Below are positions 56,384 to 64,000 of a stretch of 64,000 nucleotides of DNA, in pieces (the stretch's first letter is position 1; the number at the start of each line of letters is the position of its first letter). The position numbers were made by a program, and so were the translations under genes. This DNA is from Camellia lanceoleosa. Lineage: Eukaryota > Streptophyta > Magnoliopsida > Ericales > Theaceae. The notes under the pieces are model-generated. The model saw only the letters and a program-made list of their open reading frames with translations, ran no database searches and was not told where the DNA came from. Location: assembly GCA_025200525.1 (NCBI GenBank), contig CM045761.1, positions 37,518,190 through 37,582,189 on the forward strand. Direction: 5' to 3'.

Positions 56384-57996
56384 TGTTGGAGAGAGGAGAA
56401 GGGGAGAGCAAGATCAAGAACAAGTTGATTGAGAAGAATTTTCACTTCGGTTTTTTAATGGAGAGAATGTGACAATATGAGGAGAAGACAAATAAGAACT
56501 TCATGGATGATCCACAATCCTGGCAGAAGAGTTTTGAGTGCAAAAGGTATGCAGAGTGTGTAGAATTCTGAAATCTAAATGTCTTTGTTTTTCCCCAATG
56601 CAACAAAAATAAAACTAACAGTTAAATTTTTCTTAAGCTTCAAAGTTTTCCTATATGCATTAATGTTTACCCCTTCTTCCTTAGAAACTCAATTAGGAAA
56701 GCTTCTTCCTCGCATAGCTTCTTTGTTACTAACCTACTTTATAACTTTTCTAGCTTCAGATTATGAGATAATTAGGAGTTATCGAACACTTGAAGAGACA
56801 AAAGTTCATTTACTGGAGAAGTAATTGCAACGGAAACCCAAAGATAGTGCCTCAACAACCTATTTACACAACGGCCCATTCTTCAAGATATTAATACAAG
56901 TAATTATTTCATACAGGAGGGGCAAGACTGACCATCAAGATTAATGCTTAGTAAATGTCTTAATTTAAAGTCACTCTTATGTTAAGTTCCATTGAGAATA
57001 TTGAATTATATAGACCTATCTAATGATAAAAATAGCAATACTTCAATTTTTGTAATGTTGATTACAACCCACTTCCCTTCTCTAGCACTTCCCACATAAA
57101 AATCAAACTACAAAGCCTAATGCCTTCCAGACTCCATCTATTAAAGCGTCTCATTATCAATATGATTAGTGCTTTGAAAAATGTCTCAATTGATAAGTAT
57201 TTGTTGTATATTTTCATGATCTATCACTTCTATACTGAATTGCCTTGTCATATCTCATAATATTTCTTATATTGTGCTTTGTATGTCAAAATTAAAATCC
57301 AAGCATATAACAAATTAAGATTAATGTGTTTATTGTTGTTTCTATAACGAACAATTTTAGTATATACTATACATTCAAAACCAAATTACAAACCTACTAC
57401 CATACAATCTAGCCATTAAGTGTTTAATCATAGACGAGTTTCACTAACAAACTCCGCACAAACAATATGTTCCATCAATATAAATTATATAATAATAAAA
57501 TGCTAAACGGCTAGAGGCATTGGAATGAATGATCTTGGTAAAGACCATTATACATTAACGACAATAAAATTTAACATCCATAGATTATGGCTGAATGTGA
57601 TCATCATAGGAAATAGTTTCATTGTGTTCATTCGCCTCCTACATGGTAAGTTATTATTGTGTTTGATACAATCTATAGATTAATTGATATTAATACTTAT
57701 AGAATAAAATGGCTAAATGTGGTAATCATAAGAATTAGTTACACTCTGTTCACTTGCCTCATACATGGTAAGCTATTATTGTGCTTAATACAACTCATAG
57801 TTTCCTGGCAGTAATACGAGTCCTTTGAAAGAACTCATTTACTTACGCTTTGTTTGTTTAGGCCGAAAACATTTTCTAATAGAAAACATTTTCGATGGAA
57901 ATTTTTTTTCAGAAAATGTTTTTTGGAGAAAACATTTTTCTATGTTTGGTAGTTGTGGTAGTGGAACGAAGGTGGAGGTGGAGTTGGTTGCATGGT

Positions 57997-58231
57997 TGTA
58001 GGAAAAATTAATGTATAGAGAAAGAAAATAAATTGTATGTTTTATTGTTATTTGATTGATAGATTACATTTACAAGGAATAAGCTCTCTTTATAGAGAGG
58101 AGAAGGAGACAATAGGGGCAATAAACAAGTTGCCATAATGGAGCACTTACACTAATGGAGCATTACACTAACTATAGTGGAGCATTACACTAATGGAGCA
58201 TTACACTAACAATGGAGCACTTACACTAATA
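57997..58231 (-). mobile_element. 3' LTR of copia-type element B
   Basis: 235 bp, TATTAGTGTAAGTGC to TTCCTACA on the minus strand. The complement of the polypurine tract (gcccccctc) follows at 58232. Confidence 0.9.
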
Positions 58232-58359
58232 GCCCCCCTCAAACTCAAGGAGGGTAGGTACTAACCAACTTGAGTTTGGAGAGAGGAACAAAACAGAAAA
58301 AAAGAATCTGACAAATAAAATAAAAGTGGATAGGAGACACTGTAGGGTCGTGTCAGACC

Positions 58360-58850
58360 GTTGTAGAAGACAGTTTTATGGGGTCATGTCGGACCGTTGT
58401 AGAAGATAGTTTACGGGGTCATGTCGGACCGTTGTAGAAAAGCCATCGGGTCATGTCGGACCGTAGAAAAAGCATCTTGGGTCATGTCGGACCGATGTAG
58501 AAAACAGCCATCGGGTCATGTCGGACCGTTGTAGAAAAACAGCTTCGGGTCATGTCGGACCGCTAGAAAAAGCAGTTCGGGTCATGTCGGACCGCTAGAA
58601 AATAAGCCATCGGGTCATGTCGGACCCATATAGGAGCTAACCGGAATCGATGTCGGGACAGTTTACAGAGTCTTGTCGGACCCCTATAGAAGCTAACCGG
58701 AATCAAAGTCGGGACAGTTTACAGAGTCTTGTCGGACCCATAAAAAGTTGCACCCTCAAAAGGCGTGCCCAATCTTATCAAAAGGCGTGTCATCAAAAGG
58801 CGTGCCATCAAAAGGCGTGCCCGACATCCATCAAAAGTCGAGCCATCAAA
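58360..58850. repeat. Tandem arrays of element B
   Basis: About eight GGGTCATGTCGGACCG units with variable spacers (58375-58625), then two AAGTCGGGACAGTTTACAGA units (58650-58740), then five or six CATCAAAAGGCGTG units (58755-58850). They match the arrays of element A in order and unit sequence, but with fewer copies. Confidence 0.9.
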
Positions 58851-59070
58851 AGGCGCGCCGCTTTGTCGTCTTGCGCCGAGCGGCGCGCGATACGCGTGGC
58901 TGTTGTGGCTATTTAACGAAGACGGAGGCTGAGGCTTAGACAGAACAAAACACTTGTTGAAAACCTCTGAAAACCTCTTCGTTCTCTCTGGAAAAAGACT
59001 CTTCGTTCTCTGTATAACACTTCTGAGAGAGATACTCTGAAACTGAAACATTCTACAACCAACCCTGAAT

Positions 59071-59619
59071 ATGGCCTCTTCTTCCCGTTCAACTACCTGC
59101 AACATAGCCTCGCTGCCCTCGTGGTCTTACTCTCTTCCGACCTCAACGAGGCCACAACCCAGAGTATGGCCCTTGAACCTCAACCAAGTGCCCTTGGACC
59201 AAGCCCCCCTGGGTTTGCACCGTTGAACTATCCGATGGTAGCAGTTGAGCAGATAATGGCTGCTCAATCTGATATTGAAGCCAATTATTATACATTAAGG
59301 TCATGTGTTGAGACCATGATCGGTCAACAACCTGTCGGCCAGAGTAGAACAAATGAGGTGCAGCAGGTAAAAGCTCAACTGGCTCTGCTCCAGCGCATGT
59401 ATACGGATGCCCGAGCAGAGATATGTGTGCTTAAGGCAGAAGACAAGGAACTGAAGCGGAAGGCCACCGTGATGCTCATTTGGAGGGCCGCCATATGTGA
59501 CGGTTGAGGAGCAACGGAAGTGAACGTTTCGGCCATACGGAAACACGGAGGCAAAGACTGCAAGGGACGCCCAAGACAAAGGCAAGAAGAAGAGAACGGC
59601 TGAAGAGGCGAAAAAGTAA
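59071..59619 (+). pseudogene. Antisense gene of element B, coiled-coil protein
   Basis: The ATG at 59071 ([15 protein letters not shown]) is followed by a short deletion that shifts the frame near 59125. The long frame then covers [74 protein letters not shown] and [15 protein letters not shown], breaking again near 59490. The basic end ([11 protein letters not shown]) can be read further on. A TATA-like ctatttaac lies at 58910. T-run and AATAAA (59709) follow. The coding similarity to 51953-52504 far exceeds that of the flanking sequence, although both copies are now broken at different points. Confidence 0.55.
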
Positions 59620-59867
59620 GGCCGATTTTTGTGGTAGTTGGAGAATTTGTTTTTTTTTTTTTTTTTTTTTTTGGTGTAAAATGGTGATCGGGTTTGATCC
59701 CGACAGAAATAAAAAAAGGTTGTGATATGTGGAATGTTTGTGGTGGTATTTTGGTGTGTTTAATAATAATAATAAAATAAAATAAAAAATTAGAGAAAGA
59801 AAAGAGAGAATATTTTGTGGGTGGAGGATGTTGGTAAAGTAATACAATATGAAAGCAGAGACCGCCT

Positions 59868-60000
59868 CAACTCGTGTTGGATTCTGCACGCAGGTCCTTG
59901 TTTGAAACAACGCTGTCAGCTAAGACACTAGCTCCATTTTCCACGCTCATTAGAGGTTCAGATTCACTCTCCTTTGCCTGGGACAGCTTGTCCAGAATAG
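59868..60000 (-). pseudogene. Captured coding fragment 1, unidentified
   Basis: The minus-strand frame reads [20 protein letters not shown], then ENGASVLADSVVSNKDLRAE. It is uninterrupted and protein-like, without start or stop. Not recognised. It adjoins other pieces in different orientations. Confidence 0.4.
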
Positions 60001-60039
60001 GCTAAAAGAAGGCAAGGAAACACGACTACTGTGAAAGCA

Positions 60040-60215
60040 AGCTGTACAGCTGAAACTGGAAAATGGGCTAGGTCAGCAAAAAAAATTGCCTCCGTCCCTG
60101 TGATACTAAGCATGATCCCACTTGGTGGAGCAGATTGGGACTTGTGATGAAAAATGTGAGTCAGAGAAGAATCAACAGTTTGCTGAGGCAGAGCCGAGTA
60201 CTGAAACTGAGACTC
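60040..60215 (+). pseudogene. Captured coding fragment 2, unidentified
   Basis: Plus-strand pieces read [20 protein letters not shown] then, after a frame change near 60140, [20 protein letters not shown] and [12 protein letters not shown] (acidic). Not recognised. The longer plus-strand frame starting at 60135 crosses this in another reading frame. Confidence 0.35.
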
Positions 60216-60415
60216 AGAATGCTAGTGGCAAGGAGGACAGAACTGGAAGAAATCATCCCCTCTGCAGAAGAAATCTGTAGATTCTATGATCCAGCAGTGT
60301 CTTTGAATATGGATTTGAAAACAAAGCTGGAATCATCATGGGAGAAGTTTGATGCTTTGTTGCTTGAGTTGCAAGACAAGCCAAAGATTTTTGGAATGAC
60401 AGCCTCCCCTGTAAT
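60216..60415 (+). pseudogene. Captured fragment of a Dicer-like (DCL) gene
   Basis: The plus-strand frame reads [47 protein letters not shown] and then [23 protein letters not shown] is helicase motif III of the Dicer/RIG-I-type helicase. In Dicer-like proteins (most like the DCL2 type) this motif lies N-terminal to the [11 protein letters not shown] region. Here it lies C-terminal, joined in frame, so the two pieces are in swapped order. No introns. The assignment to Dicer-like rests on these motifs only. Confidence 0.6.
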
Positions 60416-60640
60416 AAGATCCTCTGTGGTTTCTGCCCTGTTGCTCTACGGAAGGAGATGAGAAGTTCCTTGATCATTCCACCAGTCACAGTTCCTCTTA
60501 CAGGATCTTGCCAGGATTTGAACAGATCTTGGATGAGTTCCTGGCGATGCTCTTGAGCACAAACCAAACCAGCATATTTTGTAACCTCTAGCCAATCTTG
60601 AGAAGCAACAACAGCCGCAATGGAAGGGCTTGAATCTTCG
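60416..60640 (-). pseudogene. Captured coding fragment 3, unidentified
   Basis: The minus-strand frame reads [40 protein letters not shown] and [20 protein letters not shown]. It is open and protein-like, in frame with the RLCK piece upstream of it. Not recognised. Confidence 0.45.
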
Positions 60641-60917
60641 CCAGGATGAGGATGGGATTGCATGTTTGTTGGGAATTCTTCTCCATCAACAGCATCAAGC
60701 TCTTCTGAAGAGCAGAATTGCTGTCTTGCCCATGTGATTACGTCTGCGTGACCTTGTAGGAGCTTCAAAACAAGGCTAATCTGTGGCCGAAATAGGGGTG
60801 CATGTCTGATGCAAAGGGCAGCAGCTAAAACCATTCTCTCACTTTGATCATCCGAAATAGGGGTGCATGTCTGATGCAAAGGGCAGCAGCTAAAACCATT
60901 CTCTCACTTTGATCATA
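60641..60917 (-). pseudogene. Captured C-terminal fragment of a receptor-like cytoplasmic kinase
   Basis: The minus-strand frame reads [20 protein letters not shown], then [38 protein letters not shown]. The pattern C..R....RP....V...L.G is kinase subdomain XI, and the following tail resembles RBK-type RLCKs. A 63-bp segment (60790-60852) is repeated in tandem at 60855-60917. Only the C-terminal kinase lobe end is present, so it cannot encode an active kinase. Confidence 0.6.
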
Positions 60918-61211
60918 GTCATAGTTTCCCCCCAAGCTTGGATCCAGCAATTGGGAAACCTTGCCAGCTAAATAAATAAGCAGCCAAAGGAGCAAAACCA
61001 TCCCAAGAAGGAGGATTAAGTGAAGGTACTTGAGGCGGCTTTGAGAGAGGCGGCAGGGGAGGTAGAAGACGACGAAGTATTGTCGGAGCTATATGTGTAT
61101 TGATAAAGATTACAGAGGAATAGGTTGAGGTCCGGCGGACGGCCAAGGCAAGGTTGCCGCCCGCCGGTAAGGCGAAGAACACCAAGAGCTTAACCTATAG
61201 CTCTGATACCA
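60918..61211 (-). other. Leader and primer-binding site of element B
   Basis: On the minus strand the PBS TGGTATCAGAGC (complement of 61200-61211) lies one base from the 5' LTR. A GC-rich leader with TACCGGCGGGCGGC follows and an 88-codon frame from 61185 (MVFFALPAGGNLALAVRRTS) crosses it. The leader part is homologous to 53470-53530 in element A. The frame may be a residual gag start or another captured piece. Confidence 0.6.
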
Positions 61212-61446
61212 TGTAGGAAAAATTAATGTATAGAGAAAGAAAATAAATTGTATGTTTTATTGTTATTTGATTGATTGATTTCATTTACAAGGAATAAGCT
61301 CTCTTTATAGAGAGGAGAAGGAGACAATAGGGGCAATAAACAAGTTGCCATAATGGAGCACTTACACTAATGGAGCATTACACTAACTATAGTGGAGCAT
61401 TACACTAATGGAGCATTACACTAACAATGGAGCACTTACACTAATA
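61212..61446 (-). mobile_element. 5' LTR of copia-type element B
   Basis: 235 bp, 233 identical to the 3' LTR. It differs only at two adjacent sites in the 'gattgattgatt' stretch (61270-61281). Confidence 0.9.
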
Positions 61447-61739
61447 ATGGTGATGGGTGGCAGCAGCGGCAATAGCAACACTGATGGTGGCAGTGGCAGT
61501 GGCCATGGTAATGGTGGTGTGGTTGAGGTGCGAGTGGCGATGGTAGTGTGGTGACATTGGTAAGACTTTACTTCAAAAAACGTTTTCCGCCTTTTAAAAG
61601 TGAAATATTTTTTGCCCAAATAAGTTTATTTTTCAGTGACCATAAAAAAAATAATTTTTCCATTGACTTTTGTTTTCCATTGTACCAAACATCAGAAAAT
61701 GCGAAAAACATTTTTTGGAAAATGTTTTCCACCCTAAAA

Positions 61740-61805
61740 AAAATAATAATAATAAAAAATTAAAAAAAATGAAGAAGAAGAAGGAGAAGAAGAAGAAGAA
61801 GAAAG
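61740..61805. repeat. AAT and AAG microsatellites
   Basis: (AAT)n at 61742-61756 and (GAA)n at 61771-61802. The short T- or K-rich frames here are not genes. Confidence 0.8.
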
Positions 61806-62117
61806 AACCACCTGACAATTTACTGGCATTAATCAGTTCACATAATAATTATAAGATTTTATTAATGATATAATTGGAAAAAATAGACTGACTGTAGGTA
61901 TGTTAGAACATGTTTAGGGAAACAAAACATAAATTCATATGGGTTTAGGGTGAGTTCAATGGAAAAGTATGTGTCTCACCTTGCCCTAGTTATATGTCAA
62001 ATTAACTTAAATGTGTAAGTTTTCTGTACGCTCGGCTCAACCATTTTGGGCAGGTGTATTTGTGCAGGAAATTTGGTAAATGGTACCCAAATTGGCCAAA
62101 TACTCACAGAACTCATT

Positions 62118-62800
62118 TTAAAAATATTTGCCACCCAAGTCAAATCGTAACATTTTAATTGTAAACCCAAACCGAGTAGTAATCAGAGACTGAAAGATAT
62201 GGTATATCTGATAGAAATCGGACTTATGAAGCATAAGATAAACCCAAGTATAACAGGCGCAGTCATCAACAAATGACACATAGTATGCAGAACTCCCTTT
62301 GGTGAGAACAGGAGAAGGGTTCCAAACATCAGTATGAACTAAAGAAAATGATGTATCAGATATAGAAGTACTTTTTTGAAAAGGTAAAGCTGCCATTTTG
62401 GCAAGTTTATACCCCCGATATTCAGTAAGTTCACTAGGAGAAACTTTACCCAATATACCAGACTGAGGTAAAGACTGTAAGCGATCAGCCGACAAATACC
62501 CTAATCTAGAATGCCAAAAGTAGAAAAGACTGGACAGAGAATCTAACTAAAAAGAGAAAAAAGCAGTTGGAGAGGTTGTCATAGGCAGATGCAAGCTCTC
62601 CACCACATAGAGGTCTCCAACTCTACGGCCAGTCCCAATCTGCTGTTTCAAAACCAGAGGCATTAAGCTAACTGATGGATAATAAACTGACAGATAACTG
62701 AGGAACATAAAGGACAGATGGAATAGAGACAGCAGACATAGCAGACAGTAAGATAGACCCAATAGATATGACAGACATACTAGACCCATTAGCAGCATTA
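62118..62800 (-). pseudogene. Copia GAG-pre-integrase and integrase core, partial
   Basis: Minus-strand pieces read VLKQQIGTGRRVGDLYVVES (pre-integrase, about 62660-62590), then GKVSPSELTEYRGYKLAKMA, SLVHTDVWNPSPVLTKGSSA (first catalytic Asp in HTDVW), YYVSFVDDCACYTWVY and FGFTIKMLRFDLGGKYF. The last segment should contain RSDNGGEY; the second catalytic Asp region reads RFDLGGKY, and the domain stops there. The zinc-finger Cys pair is not seen, so this is an inactive remnant. Confidence 0.8.
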
Positions 62801-63797
62801 ACAATAATAGGAAAAGAAGGAGTACAATTTTAAAGTAAAGAGAGATGGGGAGTCATATGATAAGAGGCACCAGAATCAAAAATCCAGAGAAACGAAAAAA
62901 TACCTGAAGAAGACCCAAGAAAACCAGAATGAAGAGAAAAAACAATGGAGGCAGATGGGGATAGCTAGAAAGTAGACAATATATGCTGAAATTGACTAAT
63001 TTGAGCACTCAAGAAAGCCAAGTCAGGATCAAGAGCTGCAGCGGATGCTGTCGAAGTTATGGGAGGAACACGGAACTAATTCTGAGACTATTGAAGAGAT
63101 GAGGCAGGCAGATGTCGTTTCTTGGGATACTTTCAATGGACCCACTGATGGCAGAATACACACGCATTTGATGCTTTAGGCTTTGCAAGAGGCAGAATCT
63201 GATGGGTATTCGACATCATAGGTGTATTCATGAACAAGAACAATGGACACACAATATTTAGAAGTCAAATAGGCCCAACTGAAATCAGAGATGTGAACTG
63301 TGGTCAAAACCGTAATAATGGAGAAACTCCAGAACAGGGTCAAAATACCAAATAAGAGAATCTTCAGATGGGTCAAGACCCCGACTCAGACCCAGACCTA
63401 GACCTAGACCCAGACCGAGATAAGGAGGAAGAGAGCCAAACTAGAGAATCAAAAGCCTAGAAGTCGGCCGAGGCAATGAAGTTGATCGACGACGACGACA
63501 ATAGACAACTTCAAATGGAGCTTCAGCTGAGATCGAAGTAGATGACCCACGAGGGATTGTGTCTGAGATAGACGAATCAGGCCAGACCAGACCAGACCAG
63601 AGAACCAGACCAGTCGAACGACGATGACCCACGAAGTCGACCAAAGACGGAGTGCATCTGAGACAGACGAGACAGACCAGACCAGACCAGGCGAAACCCT
63701 AGGTGTGTCACGAGGTGAACTAGAACTAGAGATCACAAACCAGTAAACCAGAAGATCGCACGATGGCTACTAGGGTTTGCAAACTAGCTCTGATACC

Positions 63798-63885
63798 ATG
63801 TAAGTTTTCTGAATGAATCTGTATATTCAATTGTGTTTCTTTACGAAGAGGTCACCAGTTTATATAACCCTAAACCTATGACTAA
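63798..63885 (-). mobile_element. Copia LTR edge, interrupted by a MITE
   Basis: TGTAAGTTTTCTGAATGAAT begins directly after the PBS. 'agtttatataaccctaaacc' resembles a promoter-leader part of an LTR. The LTR is broken at 63885 by the MITE and continues outside the window. Confidence 0.55.
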
Positions 63886-64000
63886 GGGTTGGTTTGGGAT
63901 GTTCTAAAAAAATGCACTTTTTGATTTATTGGCTTATATGGGTTGGATTTGGGTTAGGTTTGATGTGATGTGTTAAAGAGATGATGTGATTTAAATAAGA
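63886..64000. mobile_element. Tourist/PIF-type MITE running off the window
   Basis: It starts GGGTTGGTTTGGGATGTTCT after TAA (63883-63885). The interior 'gggttggatttgggttaggt' and 'tgatgtgatgtgttaaagag' match the complement of the MITE at 10019-10199. The right end lies beyond 64000. Confidence 0.7.

Larger units (their letters stand above)
55030..56515. repeat. Tandem duplication (~360-bp unit), second copy interrupted by a MULE
   Basis: Unit 1 (about 55030-55390) and unit 2 (about 55391-55560 plus 56267-56515) share long blocks: CGCAATGTCAACATTGTGTC, TGGTTTGTCAAGAAAAGTA, GATGCACACGTGAAATGTTG and AGCAAGATCAAGAACAAG. Unit 1 lacks the MULE and so shows the pre-insertion site (ccaatcaagatatccattga). 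Confidence 0.85.
57997..61446 (-). mobile_element. Non-autonomous copia-type element B with captured host-gene mosaic
   Basis: The two LTRs (57997-58231 and 61212-61446) are both 235 bp and differ at two bases. ATGGT flanks the element perfectly (57992-57996 and 61447-61451). On the minus strand: LTR, PBS TGGTATCAGAGC, leader, mosaic of host-gene pieces (59868-60920), a poly(A) run, an antisense gene, tandem arrays, polypurine tract and LTR. There is no gag-pol, so it must have used enzymes from another copia element. The LTRs begin TA rather than TG on the minus strand. Total 3450 bp. Confidence 0.88.
57858..61736. mobile_element. TIR element split by copia-type element B
   Basis: The left arm (57858-57996) begins TTAGGCCGAAAACATTTTC. 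The right arm (61447-61736) ends in the complement of TAGGGTGGAAAACATTTTCC. Both arms carry GTGGTAGTGG/GGTGGT-rich sequence and 'gaaaatgttttttgg' blocks. ATGGT at both inner edges is the copia target duplication. The superfamily is unclear (flanks TTA and TAA). Confidence 0.6.
62014..63885 (-). mobile_element. Decayed Ty1/copia element (gag to integrase)
   Basis: Read on the minus strand from the right: LTR end (63885-63798, ...TTACA), PBS TGGTATCAGAGC (complement of 63786-63797), gag-like sequence with many stops (63780-62830), GAG-pre-integrase and integrase (62800-62118). Pol stops in the integrase core. RT and RNase H are absent. 'gtgtaagttttctg' at 62014 equals the LTR-edge sequence at 63797, so the left end may be a fragment of the other LTR. 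Confidence 0.65.

Noticed and set aside
1..64000. Prokaryotic features (operons, CRISPR, attachment sites)
   Set aside because: The sequence is plant nuclear DNA with spliced genes and plant transposons; repeat arrays found have no CRISPR spacer structure.

Overview
This window is nuclear DNA of a flowering plant, most likely a woody core eudicot. The evidence is intron-containing genes with GT/AG junctions, an ABI5-type bZIP gene, long AT-rich intergenic DNA, and a dense nested layer of plant transposon types (Tat-lineage Ty3/gypsy, Ty1/copia, Helitrons, MULE, Tourist/PIF and hAT MITEs). The species cannot be fixed from sequence alone. I recognised no tRNA, rRNA, CRISPR array or prokaryotic feature.

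Only two host genes look intact. A five-exon alpha/beta-hydrolase gene lies at 5059-9234 (+), and an ABA-response bZIP gene (ABI5-like) at 45635-48430 (+) with a probable non-coding first exon near 43230-43406. Their introns carry small transposons: a Tourist MITE and a GGGATA array in the ABI5 leader intron, and an hAT MITE with an 8-bp target duplication in its first coding intron.

Layout. 1-5 kb: LTR remnants and two MULE-type MITEs with 9-bp target duplications. 5-9.2 kb: hydrolase gene. 10.0-17.4 kb: a Tourist MITE split by a minus-strand Tat-lineage gypsy element that has lost its protease region and 3' LTR. 17.5-23.6 kb: minus-strand Helitrons, the largest holding a complete 2.3-kb solo LTR full of CTCGAG palindromes. 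23.75-36.95 kb: a plus-strand Helitron split by a second Tat-lineage gypsy element (24794-33923). 37-43 kb: AT-rich DNA with a CCA-rich MITE and a SINE-like insertion. 43-48.5 kb: ABI5 gene. 48.7-64 kb: MULEs, two related non-autonomous copia-type elements carrying pieces of several host genes, a tandem duplication, and a decayed copia integrase region.

The most unusual content is the pair of copia-type elements at 50632-~53690 and 57997-61446. Both have PPT-side tandem arrays and a shared antisense gene with its own TATA box and polyadenylation signal. Their interiors are mosaics of host coding sequence: ETO1-like TPR and a probable SMG1-like region in the first; Dicer-like helicase, RLCK C-terminus and unidentified pieces in the second. 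The second copy is young (235-bp LTRs differing at 2 positions, perfect ATGGT duplication). Both gypsy elements also carry antisense ORFs downstream of integrase, separated from it by tandem arrays and a homopolymer.

Stretches in which I see no gene and no confident element: 766-1150, 2678-3030 (an LTR-like U3 may begin here), 4716-5058 (presumptive hydrolase promoter), 9235-10018, 36951-37570, 37750-38757, 39666-40215, 40450-41940, 42373-42579, 49703-50430, 56511-57857 and 61737-61900. These are AT-rich with poly(A/T) runs.
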